From contig JAEQBH010003956.1 in assembly GCA_016808115.1 (NCBI GenBank), forward strand, positions 310,001-374,000: a stretch of DNA of 64,000 nucleotides. Reading direction: 5' to 3'. A model generated the notes under the pieces. The model worked only from the letters and a program-made list of their open reading frames with translations. It was not told the origin of the DNA and ran no database searches. The translations under genes were made by a program, and so were the position numbers. The DNA comes from Tetrastigma voinierianum. Its lineage: Eukaryota > Streptophyta > Magnoliopsida > Vitales > Vitaceae. Positions within the stretch are counted from its first letter, which is position 1; each line of letters begins with the position of its first letter. Positions 1-9,823 of this stretch are shown in pieces.

Positions 1-709
1 CCGTTACAACCCGTGATAATCTCTTCACTGTGGATGAGCCCTTGAGCGGCTATGGGGTCATAAATGAGAATCCTACCGGATGTGGTAAAGCAATGGTCGG
101 GGAGATAGACCCGCAAAGACATCGATTAGCAATTTCCGATAAGATGTTCAATGAGGCACCCGGAAAGCCTCGAGAAGGCGATAGAGAATAAAAGGCGCGG
201 ATCAACATCGACGACATCGAATTTCAAATCGGGATAATGTACTCGTTGGAAACTTACCTCATATCTGCAAAAAGAAGAAGACTCGATAAAGAGGGCCGAT
301 ACCCAAGTTTGAGGGACCTTTCGAGGTGATCAAGAAGGTGGGGTGAAGTCACCACATGTCGGGGTCGGGCCTGAGAGATCAAGTCGCATCCAACATTCCA
401 TGTCGCTTGCCTTACTAAGATGTAAAACCAGAAGGCACTATGAAACATGCACCTCCCTTAGTCATGAAGCAGTTTGATAAAGGGTGGAAAATATTCTAAA
501 CCATAGAACCATGGGAGGCAGAAAGACCTACAACTGACACTTTGTTCAAAGGGAAAGACAATCTAGAATCGTGAGGTTATATAGATGTGGATGTAACACT
601 TTGCAAGCCAAGGGCAAGGTAAGCAAATCTATAGACTAAGTCGATGAGGGCTTGGACTTCAACGAGAGGGGGTGGGTTTGTTACCCCCCTCGGATGCCTA
701 GACTATTAG
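1..709 (+). pseudogene. Ty3/gypsy chromovirus polyprotein 3' end (integrase C-terminus and chromodomain)
   Basis: This is the tail of a gypsy pol reading frame, broken by several frameshifts. Around 293-343 the frame reads GPIPKFEGPFEVIKKVG, the basic GPF-type C-terminal part of a gypsy integrase. At 387-420 it reads HPTFHVACLTK, the segment that normally follows. Further down are chromodomain-like pieces (EKILNHRTMG near 490, DVDVTLCKP near 583) and the serine/threonine/glycine-rich terminus MRAWTSTRGGG from 644, ending at a TAG at 707-709. The frame runs 31 bases into the following LTR, as chromovirus frames often do. The upstream gag, protease and RT lie outside the window. Assignment to chromoviruses rests on the order integrase C-terminus, chromodomain, LTR. 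The copy is dead. Confidence 0.7.
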
Positions 710-1251
710 TCGGATGAAAGAGCCTCATAGGTATGCCTTATTCCTATGAGGGCACCTAATGAAACAAGGCAAACCATGGTGGCGCATGGTAAGATATGGT
801 GGACCCACATGAGTATGGTAGCATACGGCGACATGCACCAAGGTAAATAGGCTGGAGTTTGAACAAAAGCAAAATTTCAAATTCAAGCAACATTGAGGTT
901 GAATCGAATTCAAACTAGAGCTGGAATTTTGAAAAGAGGAGCGAATTCAAATTCAAAATCGGGAAGGAAGGCTTTAGGAAAAGACACCAAAGTCTATGAA
1001 AGGACCTTGTCTCTAACATTGAAAGGGTTAGAGAGTGTGCATAATTTTTGTAAGAGGAAAACTCTTATATGTAGAGAAATGCAAGGGCACTTGACAATTT
1101 TGTGCAATACAAGTTGGGAATTATTTCCTGTAAAACTAAGTCTCATTTACATTGCTTTTGTGAGACACTGTGAGGAAAAGTTGGCTAAAGGTTTAGTACC
1201 GCACATTCAAAAACAAGAACAATTCCTTGTGCTTGAATAAGGGGTGTGACA
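679..1251 (+). repeat. Chromovirus 3' LTR
   Basis: Begins TGTTAC directly after the purine-rich run at 664-676 (a polypurine tract) and ends GGGGTGTGACA, giving TG...CA termini with a short inverted repeat. The length is about 573 bp. The longest open frame inside it (893-1240) has no recognisable domain and is not called as a gene. Confidence 0.55.
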
Positions 1252-2111
1252 ACTAACATATTGGTAATCAGGTTAATTTGTCTTTAAATTGAAGTGTAAG
1301 AGTTCTAAGAATTCATATTGGTGCATAAATTTTAAAAGTTTCATTAAGTAAATTTACAAAAAAACATTGCTTTGTTAAAACACATTTAGGAGAAAATTCT
1401 TATTTATCACAAAGAACTGAAATGTATTTTAAATGATAACTATTAAGTTGATTTCTCTTTTTAGATTCCGATCTTATTACTATTTAAATAGGAGCATCCA
1501 AAACAAGCTTTGCAGTTTGCACTTCACAAACTGTTTTTTTTAATCACTTCTCATCTTCAATATCATGTATTTAAAATACAGCCACGAAAGAAAAGCAAGA
1601 GCTAAAACAACGTAGATAAAAGTTACAAGTTGAGACTTAGCAATGGAGGGAGCCGGTTGTTGATCGTTATATCTTGTAAACACTTCCATGCCGCTGAGTA
1701 CAGTTGATAAGGTGGAATTCGGCTCAGGGGATAACGTTATATTAATAGTGGGACCCACAACATCAACGGGATATATTGTAACTACGTAGCTTGTGAGCCG
1801 CTGGAAAGTAATCGTGGACTGCATCTGACCGTTGATGTAGATCGTGTATTCCTCACCGCCAACGAGTCATCATCGTCAGGAAAGAAAAATAAATATAAAT
1901 ATGCTGGATGGCGCGCCATCTGAGGTGGGAAGATCAACGGTCAGGATGAAGTTGCATCAGAAGCATTGACGGTCGGATAGGTCATCTAGCACCTTAATGG
2001 GTGGGAATTTTCGTACGTAGAAAGTCTTCAGACCAGGTGGAAACATCCTCACAGTTGCTTCAGGTGCTCCACTTGTCCATATGCAGTTTGTAATAATCAT
2101 CGAAAATACCT

Positions 2112-3157
2112 CCAAACCTTATATTAAATTAAAATCTTAGAAAAATAATTACATAATGGGCTACGTTTCGTTCTTGAAAAATATTAGGAAAAAATCTTAT
2201 GTTTGATTTCTGAAAAATATTTAAAAACATGTAAAAGGAAGAAAATAGGGAGAAAAAATAAAATAAAAATAGAGTTAAAACTTAAAACTCATATATAATT
2301 TTTATTTGATATTTTAAACTCATTTTATTAGTTTTAACTTATACTTTAAAAATTAAGTTTACGTTTGATTCCTACAAATTTTAAGGGAAAATGTAAGTTA
2401 AAGAAAATATAGAAGAAAAAAGTGAAAGAAAACTGAGTAGCATCTGAGCAATAAAAATATTTTATTTATAACTCTAAACTCATTATATTTAATTTTAACT
2501 ACTCAATATAAAAGATTAAATAAGATGGAAATATATAAACTTTTAATTAGGTTTAATTAAATTTAATTTTCTAAAAATTTTAAAAAATCAAACTAAGAAA
2601 ATAATTTTTGAAATTTTTTTCTCCCTTAATACTTTAGACAACAAACACAACCTAAATAATTTGAAAATACACGCCTAAATTTATAAGTAGCCAAATACGT
2701 CAAAGGAGTTCATATTTTTTAAAGCATTTTAAGATTAGTTTTTTTAAAAACATATTGTTCATTATAATAGTGTTTGTAGAATTGAAGGCATATTTAGTTA
2801 TATTTTAAAACTGTTTTATATTTTAAAATAAAGAATAAATAATGAGAATACATTTAGTTCCTTTTTTTATTCTGAAAAAATATAAAACAAAACATACTAA
2901 ATTTGAATAACAAGAACAATTTTTTTGAAAACAAAATTGTGTTCTGTTGCAAAAATTATTCTTAAAACGGTTTTAAAAATATGAACCAAATATGCCCTTA
3001 TTGTCTTCGATGTTTTTTCACAACACAAAATTGATTATCAAATGGTTTTCTTACGTGCCATGTTTTTCACAATAAAAAAACAGCTTTAAAAAACAGTAAT
3101 ATTCCAAACATAGCCAAATATGCATGCATTTCCGATACTAACAAAATCGAAACTCAC
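2112..3157. other. Intron 2 of malectin-like unit 1, AT-rich
   Basis: About 1 kb between donor GTGAGT (minus, 3157-3152) and a probable acceptor at 2111/2110. It is extremely A+T-rich with no coding signal. Repeated phrases of the TTTGATT...AATCAAA and AACCAAATATG kind near 2190, 2360, 2640 and 2985 suggest decayed MITEs, but I cannot set borders. Confidence 0.4.
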
Positions 3158-3770
3158 CTCTACTTCAGACCTTAAATTGGTGCGAGTGACTGAAATGGAA
3201 GGCAGCGGCGTGAGAATCTTAATCGATGATAAATCATGCGGCGCCATCTCTGCGCCCGCGGGATCTGCTATCATCATCGTCTCCAGCGAAGATATGAACG
3301 GCAACTCACCTTCTCTAGTTTCCACCAAGCAAACCTTAATGGCGGCGCCATGAGACAACATAAATTATTTCATGGTACAACGGAACTCCATCATCCAGTG
3401 GGGATCATGTTCACCGTATTGTCGCTGGCAAATCTATCGTCAAGATCGAATGTCAGGCCAGAGGGGTGGCGTCGTGGTTCCATTACAAGAATCGGCACGG
3501 ACGATGTGAGCCAGGGGAAGAGGTTGTCGGGCGCAGTGTGTGGTTTTCTTGTGTTCGGTTGGGGAAGAAGCGGGTGTGTTCATTCATTCGAGAGCTTGTC
3601 TCGCCGGAATCTGCTTGTTGAAGCCGGTTTTGGTGAAGTTGACGTCGGCGGACCACGGTATTGTGCGGGTGTCGCCGACGAGATCCGGCTGTTCGCTGCG
3701 CCGTCGATATTCAGCCAGCCATTGACCGAGTTGGGAAGAATTATTAAAGCCAGTTCATATTAATGAGAAT

Positions 3771-4849
3771 TAGTAAAACGGGCTTTTGGAGGTTAATGGT
3801 CAGCGTGGCGAAGGCGCGTGTTGACTTGATTTTGTTTGTCGACGTCTCACCTAAATAATTTGAATATTTGATGTTTATTTATACATTTATCGTTTACTCC
3901 CTCTTCTAAAATTGCTTGAGGTTCCTCTCGACTGCCATTGAAACGATCCCCAGAGGACCTCAACGACTGCTCGAGCTGGCAATCATGAGGTCCCATGCTT
4001 AGAATCAACAGTTGGGTAGTCGGCTCCTCTTCATAGTATGACAAGCCTAAAAGAGTCTCAACATGAAGTATGATATGTCAAACAAATAAAATTTTAATTA
4101 ATTTAACACCCTTTAGGATAATTTAAATATATAAAATATGGTGTTATTAAGAGACATAATTTGGAGTTTGATTTTATCCATGTTGCTAAATGTCTATTTC
4201 AACAATAAATATATATCAATAAGGGAAAATGATTTTTCTTATAATAAATTTGACACGATTGTATTAATGACCTCAATAATAGGTATATGTTCTTGTCACC
4301 ATGTGATGTAACAAGAGTTATCACCTATCCACCCAACCCACTCGTTGATTGACGACACATGGCAAGCCTCACTCTCTTTATAAAAAAAACTTTTCTTATT
4401 TGAAAGGGGACACACGATATGGAGAGGCCAAAACCATGTGGGCTTTCAACCAAGATAGTCTTGGACTTTGTGCATGCACCTAAAAAACGAACGGTGTTAA
4501 AAAGCATGATAGTCATGTTAAATCCAAACAAGTTCGACAATTTCCTCCTCTTTTTTATGAAGGGTTATATGAAAAGCGTGATATTTATATTAAACTCAAA
4601 TTTTAAAATTTTGAATTTTTAGAAAAATTGATTATTTAACATGATATTAAAAGCTGGTGATAAGGTCGCAAATTAATTTATCTTTGTAAATCTGTCTCTG
4701 TTGTGTTTGAGCTGAATTCAAAAATTACATTTAGTTTATTTGACTTTCGCGAAGGGCGTTAAAAAAATATGATATTTATATTAAGCCATTTTAGGAGAAT
4801 TCGTCATTTAAAATGTTATAAAAATGAAGTTTTTGTGAAATGTACGTAC
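3771..4849. other. Intron 1 of malectin-like unit 1, enlarged by unrecognised insertion
   Basis: The same intron in unit 2 is only about 80 bp (8856-8935). Both start GTACGTACATTTCA on the minus strand and then diverge, so about 1 kb was added here. On the plus strand 4620-4660 resembles the junction of an LTR with a methionine-tRNA primer site (AACATGATATTAAAAGCTGG, compare the usual TGGTATCAGAGC), and the phrase GTGATATTTATATTAA occurs twice (4580, 4772). A decayed short LTR element is possible. Confidence 0.35.
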
Positions 4850-4907
4850 CTTGGGAAGCCGCTTTCAGCAAATGAATGGCTAGGAAAACCAGCAGTACTT
4901 TCTCCAT

Positions 4908-5340
4908 GGATAGAAGGAAATATAAACGGTACTTATCAGATTTCAGCAGCTGTGTGTACACACACACACCCATATATATATATATATGTCAAACAAGGAA
5001 ATATGCATAAAGGCAAAGAGACCCGACACTAGCTTTCGATGATTCAGAGATTGAATCTATATATGTATATTAATGTTAAACAAGGAAATACGCTTAGAGG
5101 CAAGGGAGAACCGACACCCAGCTTTGGATGATTCAGAATTTATGACAAACAAGTCATATTCAAGTCATGGAGTTATAATTTAAACAAAGTATTTTCAAAT
5201 TTATTTTCGATGTGTTGAATCAAACAAAAGGAAAGGACATGTACAAGAGGTCATAGATGGAAAATCCTTTTGGTAGATTCACCACCACCCAACCTCGATC
5301 GTTATTTATCCTTACATGGGTTAGGCATCCAAGAATCTTA
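4908..5340. promoter_or_regulatory. Upstream region of malectin-like unit 1 with two direct repeats
   Basis: Upstream of the minus-strand start codon at 4907 lie a short (CA)n(TA)n tract (4957-4987) and two direct copies of a 54-58-bp repeat: 4997-5050 and 5084-5141, both running GGAAATA...GATGATTCAGA. A block at 5219-5275 (AACAAAAGGAAAGGACATG, then GTACAAGAGGTCATAG) is copied at 9296-9352 upstream of unit 2. Promoter function is inferred from position only. Confidence 0.45.
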
Positions 5341-6180
5341 AAGCATATCAGATATAAAGATAAATTATGAATATAAATATTTGGTCCAAAGCATCAAATA
5401 ACCTTAAATTTGTAAATCTAACCTCTTTCATGTGTTATTTTTTTTGGCAAAATTGTCATTTTCTATTTCATGTATTTACATTATTTCTTAAAACAAATGA
5501 TTATTTTTACAAGAAAAATAAGAAAAGCCTTTTTGTCCAATTGATGTCAAAATTTGATGAAGGATCAAATTTCAAAAATTAGGTTTTTAAAATGTCATTT
5601 AATCAAATCACCTTTATGAATAAGAAGTTAAAATTTATTTAGATGAATATAGTGTTATAATTTTTGTAAATTAACCCATCATAATGAAAGATTTAATGTG
5701 TATATATAATGTGTCGAGTAATGGAGGAATATTATGTGGATGAGTAATAGAGGATAACATAATACATAATTTATGAAATTATATGAATGCAGCAGTGGTA
5801 ATCATTCAAACCATATTGTTTTTTGAAAAAATAATTTTATTGATTCAAATAATAATACATGAATTAGAAAGCATAAAGTGAAATCGTTAAAGCGCGAATG
5901 ATGAAATAACGTCGATTGTCTTGTAGTAAGAGTGACTTAAGGCTTTATCACGTTTCATAGTTGAGGTTTATCGTTTGATATTCTTATTCTTTATTTATGG
6001 TAGAATATCTTTGATTCCCGATTCTGCGATATCGCGATAATTGATTTGATTTTGTTTTTGATCGTATATCTTTGCACGTTCTGATTGCAACGAATAAGTT
6101 ATCTGTGATGGCGAAAATAAGCGTAGGTACTAAATGACGTAACCATCGCCACAAGATAATGTGATCGCTCTTGACATTTA
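5341..6180. other. Intergenic sequence, partly duplicated near 9.4-9.6 kb
   Basis: No gene is visible. The stretch around 5620-5800 matches 9440-9600 in the same orientation (for example GAAATTATATGAAT at 5777 and 9587, and TTTTTGTA followed by CCATCAT). It therefore belongs to the tandem unit that carries the malectin-like gene. Confidence 0.5.
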
Positions 6181-6540
6181 AGTTAGTAACCTATTATTAA
6201 TATCAATTGTTTGGACATAATGGTTGTAAATAATGAGCATAACTCTCACATGTTTTTGATGGGAAGATAAAAGAGATGTTTATGTATAGGCTAAGGTGAC
6301 AAGCACATTCTCATATTTATGTTGTTTCTGTTGTTTTATTGGCATCAACATTTGTTTTCTATTTTTTCGAGCTTGTATGCATTATATTTTACACATCTAA
6401 AATTGATTTTAAAATAAATTATATTAGCATAAGAGTTTTGATAACAAGCCTTTTTCACATTTTTGTTGAGAACTTGCCTTTTAAGGGCATCATTATTCTT
6501 TTTTGTTTTCACTCACATCAACGAGTCAATTAAGCATAAG
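6180..6540. repeat. Segment duplicated near 62.1-63.2 kb
   Basis: ATGAGCATAACTCTCACATG at 6232 recurs with one change near 62177 (ATGAACATAACTCTCACATG). CATCAACATTTGTTTTCTAT near 6344 matches 63018. GCATTATATTTTACACATCTAAAATTGATTT near 6378, followed by a phrase ending GATAACAAGCC, matches 63155-63200. This is intergenic sequence of the tandem unit. Confidence 0.6.
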
Positions 6541-6839
6541 CCAGGTTGGACGTCAGCGTATTAAGCGAGGAGGCTCTGATGTCAGACCCAAGCCAATACC
6601 CCTCATATTGATCGAAACGCTATTTTCAAGCTCGTAGTCCAACTCACAAGCCAATCTACATTCGGAACAGGCCAAAGATCCAAAGACTTTTAAATAAAAG
6701 TGTTATTATTTATGATTGAGAAGGGGATCAAACCCTTCCCTAAACCTGAAACAAAGACAATCAAATCAACTGAAACATACAAACTTTTATATACATTGTG
6801 TGCCATGATTATATATATATAGTTATATTATATAAAAAT

Positions 6840-7240
6840 TAATATAATATAGGGCTAGTGGCGGGCAAACCTAAAATGAAGCCCTTGACCCGACCCTTCC
6901 AAAAACAAGCCGGGGCCTAAGCATGTTGGGCTTGAATCGAGCCATGGACTGTGGACTTTTTGGGGATATTTTAGAGTCAACTAAGCATTAGTATTCCTCC
7001 CCTTTCCCATCTTCAATGGCCGGGTTGAGGCGCATGAATAACCTGGGAACTATGGGTCAGAGATTCAAACTGGGCTGTCCTTTCTGGTAGTTTAAAAGGA
7101 TAACCATAAATGGTAACTCTTTGAAAAATATGGGGGTGTCTGTCTTTGTTTGTGTTTTTTTCTCTCCCAAAATTAATACAAAAGAGAGGAAATATAATAT
7201 AGAATTTTAAAGAATATTTTTACAAATAAGCATATATATA
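6840..7240. repeat. G/C-richer interspersed repeat in both intergenic copies
   Basis: The phrase AACCTAAAATGAAGCC followed by CCC-rich sequence and AAAAACAAGCC (6870-6915) is repeated at 62655-62705. Such arrays of GGGCTTG and GACCC motifs are common in hAT-type MITEs. I see no clear terminal inverted repeats. Confidence 0.4.
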
Positions 7241-7987
7241 ATATTGAGAATGATTAAGAATAAAACATTACAAGTAAAAGTTATATTAAATACACCATGG
7301 AAATGTTTAGTTCATTTATATCAAGTTCTCAAATCAACAATTGGTAGCACATATAATAATTTTCAACAACGGTTAACATCCAGTGTAGTGTATAGAAAAC
7401 TATGGAAAAAAACAATTTCTCATAATTCACTGGGGACCTCTTGATTCCCTTTGTTTTTTAAAGCTGAACATTTTTTGAAAAATATGAAGAATATTGAAAA
7501 TATGTTTGGTTGCTTTTTTTGTGTTTTGAAAAACACAAAGAACACAAAAAATGGTATTTTTTGTGTTTCTAAAGACTGTTTTCTATAACAGTTTTTAGAA
7601 AGAAACCAAATAGAATCACTAAAATTGAAATGAAAAAATTGTCCTACCCTATTTTTTTTATGAACATTGGTTATAAAGCATCACAAAATAATTTTCAACA
7701 ACTGTTAACATCTTGTGTAGTGAAAAAAAACTAACTGTTTGACTTCTGTTTTTTAAAACTATTTTTTGTTTTAAAAAACATAAAGAACTTTGAAAATCTT
7801 TTTGGTTACCATTTTTTGTATTCTAAAATATATGGAGAACACAAAAATTTTCTGTTTAGAAACATCAAGAATTGTATTGTTTGTGTTTTTAAAAATGTTT
7901 TCTCTATAGTTTTTACTATCAGCAACCAAACAAGGTCACTAAAATCGAAATATTTCATGACCTACTGATTTAAGGATGAAAATTTGC

Positions 7988-7995
<8 letters not shown>
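7240..7995. repeat. Tandemly repeated AT-rich sequence with TTTGGTT...AACCAAA borders
   Basis: Two related blocks, about 7470-7610 and 7780-7935, each start near TTTTTGGTT/GTTTGGTT, contain GAACACAAAAA and TTTGTGTTTTTA, and end GAAACCAAATAG or GCAACCAAACAAGG followed by CACTAAAAT. A third related stretch is at 7300-7400. The complementary ends suggest MITE copies. The phrase TAATTTTCAACAAC...GTTAACATC (7356, 7690) recurs at 63771. Confidence 0.45.

Positions 7996-8059
<64 letters not shown>
7995..8059. repeat. (TA)n microsatellite
   Basis: Uninterrupted alternating T and A for about 65 bp. Confidence 0.95.
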
Positions 8060-8063
<4 letters not shown>

Positions 8064-8646
8064 GAAACCGCCTAATTGAATTAAATATTAATAGATGTGG
8101 ATTGATGTAGATACTATTATTGGACTGATTTCATACTTTATTCGAAAGAGTACTTCAAAACCGATATATTTCAAAATAATTCAGGATATATAAATAGATT
8201 TTCAATCCAAATTAGTATGTGATTCTTACCAACAAATAAATAGTTGGGATTTACACTTGGTGATCAAACAACCAGAAAGAAACCTCATTACTTTTTTATT
8301 ACTCTATTACTATAAATCAAAACTCAGTCTTAATGTTGAATCAACACGTTTTATACACTTGTTATTTGAGGTGAATTCAAAATTGTTGGAATTATGTAAT
8401 CGTGAATTACCGACATCGGTAAACACTATTTTCCAAATACTTGTTTCAGAGACAACAATTTATAGCCTAAACTATAAAGTTATCAAAATAACTTCAGACA
8501 ATCACGGCCAAAATCGGAAAAACCAAACCACCAAAAAACACAATAGATGAAGTGATCAGCACCAAACTTGGCCTTGGCCTTCTATTTTCAGCACCAAACA
8601 AAGGATGAACCCTGTGTATTCTTTCTCTTTCTCACTCTCTCTCTTT

Positions 8647-8649
<3 letters not shown>
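8060..8649. other. Intergenic sequence; 8437-8530 copied at 63837-63935
   Basis: There is no convincing gene. The open frame at 8257-8550 overlaps a 95-bp block beginning AATACTTGTTTCAGAGACAA that is repeated near the window end, so its openness is probably incidental. The CTTTCTCTTTCTCACTCTCTC run before 8650 parallels the (CT)n that ends the window. Confidence 0.5.

Positions 8650-8701
<52 letters not shown>
8650..8701. repeat. (TA)n microsatellite
   Basis: Uninterrupted alternating T and A, about 52 bp. Confidence 0.95.
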
Positions 8702-8704
<3 letters not shown>

Positions 8705-8772
8705 AGAGAAAATGGCAGAATTACATTGTAAATAAAAGTCTGTAAAAATTGGCACAAGGGTTTATTATTCCA

Positions 8773-8989
8773 TCAGGCTGGCATTATGCGGGCGCCGACG
8801 ATACCCGGCTGTTCGCTGCCGCAATCGATATTCAGCCAGCCATCATAATCGAGATCTGTGAGAAATAAACAGGTTAAGGCGGCTCCCATCTTTTGGGAGT
8901 CATGAAATTTGGAAGTTTTCATGAAATGTACGTACCTTGTGACCCTTTAAATGATGAATAGCCAAGAAAATCAGCATTATTTTCTCCAT
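8773..8989 (-). pseudogene. Malectin-like gene, unit 2, first two exons only
   Basis: Exon 1 (8936-8989) encodes MEKIMLIFLAIHHLKGHK, nearly the same signal peptide as unit 1, and ends exactly at a GTACGTAC donor. An 80-bp intron ends CTCACAG, and exon 2 (8855-8773) begins DLDYDGWLNIDCGSEQPG, the conserved start of malectin-like domains. It then hits a frameshift and stop, and the rest of the gene is absent. The splice sites are clean, so this copy shows the ancestral exon structure that unit 1 has blurred. It is a truncated duplicate. Confidence 0.75.
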
Positions 8990-9057
8990 GGATACAAGGA
9001 AAGATAAACAGATAAACAATATTTCAGATTCCAGCAGCTATATATATAAATTCAATT

Positions 9058-9114
9058 CAAACTCTGAATCATCGAAAGCTAGTGTCGGGTCTCCTTGCCT
9101 TTATGCATATTTCC

Positions 9115-9179
<65 letters not shown>

Positions 9180-9267
9180 ATTGATGATTAATGGGTGTTT
9201 TGTCAAACAAGGAAACATGCATAAAGGCAAGGGAGAACCTGTTCCAGCTTTGGATGATTCAGAGTTT
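9058..9267. repeat. Inverted repeat (57-bp arms) around a (TA)n tract
   Basis: The left arm 9058-9114 starts AAACTCTGAATCATCGAAAG, and the right arm 9211-9267 ends GGATGATTCAGAGTTT; they are reverse complements with scattered changes. A (TA)n run (9124-9171) sits between. The arms are the same repeat found twice in direct orientation at 4997-5141 upstream of unit 1, so one copy has been flipped here. Confidence 0.85.
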
Positions 9268-9612
9268 ACCTTTAAAATTATTGGCTGTATTGGATCAAAC
9301 AAAAGGAAAGGACATGTACAAGAGGTCATAGATGGAAAATCCTTTTGGTAGACTCTAACACAGGCAACCCTGTTAGTTATTCTTATAATGTGCGGTTTTT
9401 ATCAAAAGTTTTATGCATACAAGACAAATTAGGAATGGTGAATTAAAATTTTATTTAGAAAAATATTATGTCACAATTTTTGTACCCCCATCATGCGTAT
9501 GTAATTGAGGAAAATGAAAGGTTTAATGTATACATTATGTGTATGAGTGACGAAGGAGAATGAAATGTATAATTAACCTATGAAATTATATGAATACATT
9601 CAAATTAGTAAT
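9268..9612. other. Upstream flank of malectin-like unit 2, duplicate of unit 1 flank
   Basis: 9296-9352 matches 5219-5275, and 9440-9600 matches 5620-5800. The segment is cut at 9612 by the copia-A insertion; its last five bases are GTAAT. Confidence 0.6.
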
Positions 9613-9811
9613 TGATGAATATGCATTCACATGAGCCCCTAGCTTGCATGTGGCATTACTTGCTCAGTCAGTTACAGCAGCAATTCTAGAAGCTTCTGAC
9701 GTACATTAGTCTTCATTCTGATGTGTATATAATGAGCAATGTATTCTCTGTTTTGTAACAAGTTGACTGTGATATCAATATAGTTGTTTTCTTAGTGCTC
9801 TGTTTTGATCA
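9613..9811 (+). repeat. copia-A 5' LTR
   Basis: About 199 bp, TGATGAAT...TTTTGATCA. It ends with the copia-like phrase ATATAGTTGTTTTC and GTGCTCTGTTTTGATCA immediately before a methionine-tRNA primer site. A TATATAATG box at about 9726 fits a short copia LTR promoter. The start is set by the adjacent GTAAT, which recurs after the 3' LTR remnant at 61538-61542. Confidence 0.65.
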
Positions 9812-9823
9812 TGGTAGCAGAGT
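9812..9823 (+). other. Primer binding site of copia-A
   Basis: TGGTAGCAGAGT differs at two bases from TGGTATCAGAGC, the complement of the initiator-methionine tRNA 3' end, and abuts the LTR. Confidence 0.75.

Larger units (their letters stand above)
1540..4907 (-). pseudogene. Malectin-like membrane protein gene, unit 1 (decayed)
   Basis: A split gene read right to left. Exon 1 (4850-4907) encodes a signal peptide starting MEKVLLVFLAIHLL and ends at a clear donor GTACGT. Exon 2 (about 3735-3158) carries the first half of a malectin-like carbohydrate-binding domain in several frames: NGWLNID, IPWSADVNFTKTGF, LRFFPNRTQENHTL and KVCLVETREGELPFISSLE. It ends at donor GTGAGT. Exon 3 (about 2109-1540) gives YLYLFFFPDDDDSLAVR, YTIYINGQ and NITLSPEPNSTLSTVLSGMEVF, then a C-terminal hydrophobic segment (VTFIYVVLALAFLSWLYF) before a stop. 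The family normally binds glycans at the cell surface, often as the ectodomain of LRR receptor kinases. Here no LRR or kinase follows, so the ancestor looks like a short single-pass protein. Multiple frameshifts make this a pseudogene, or a badly sequenced gene. Confidence 0.72.

Noticed and set aside
893..1240. 115-residue open frame
   Set aside because: Lies wholly inside the chromovirus LTR and has no domain; treated as incidental.
3847..4044. Small gene in the malectin-like intron
   Set aside because: A 65-residue frame without domain or conservation in the other unit.
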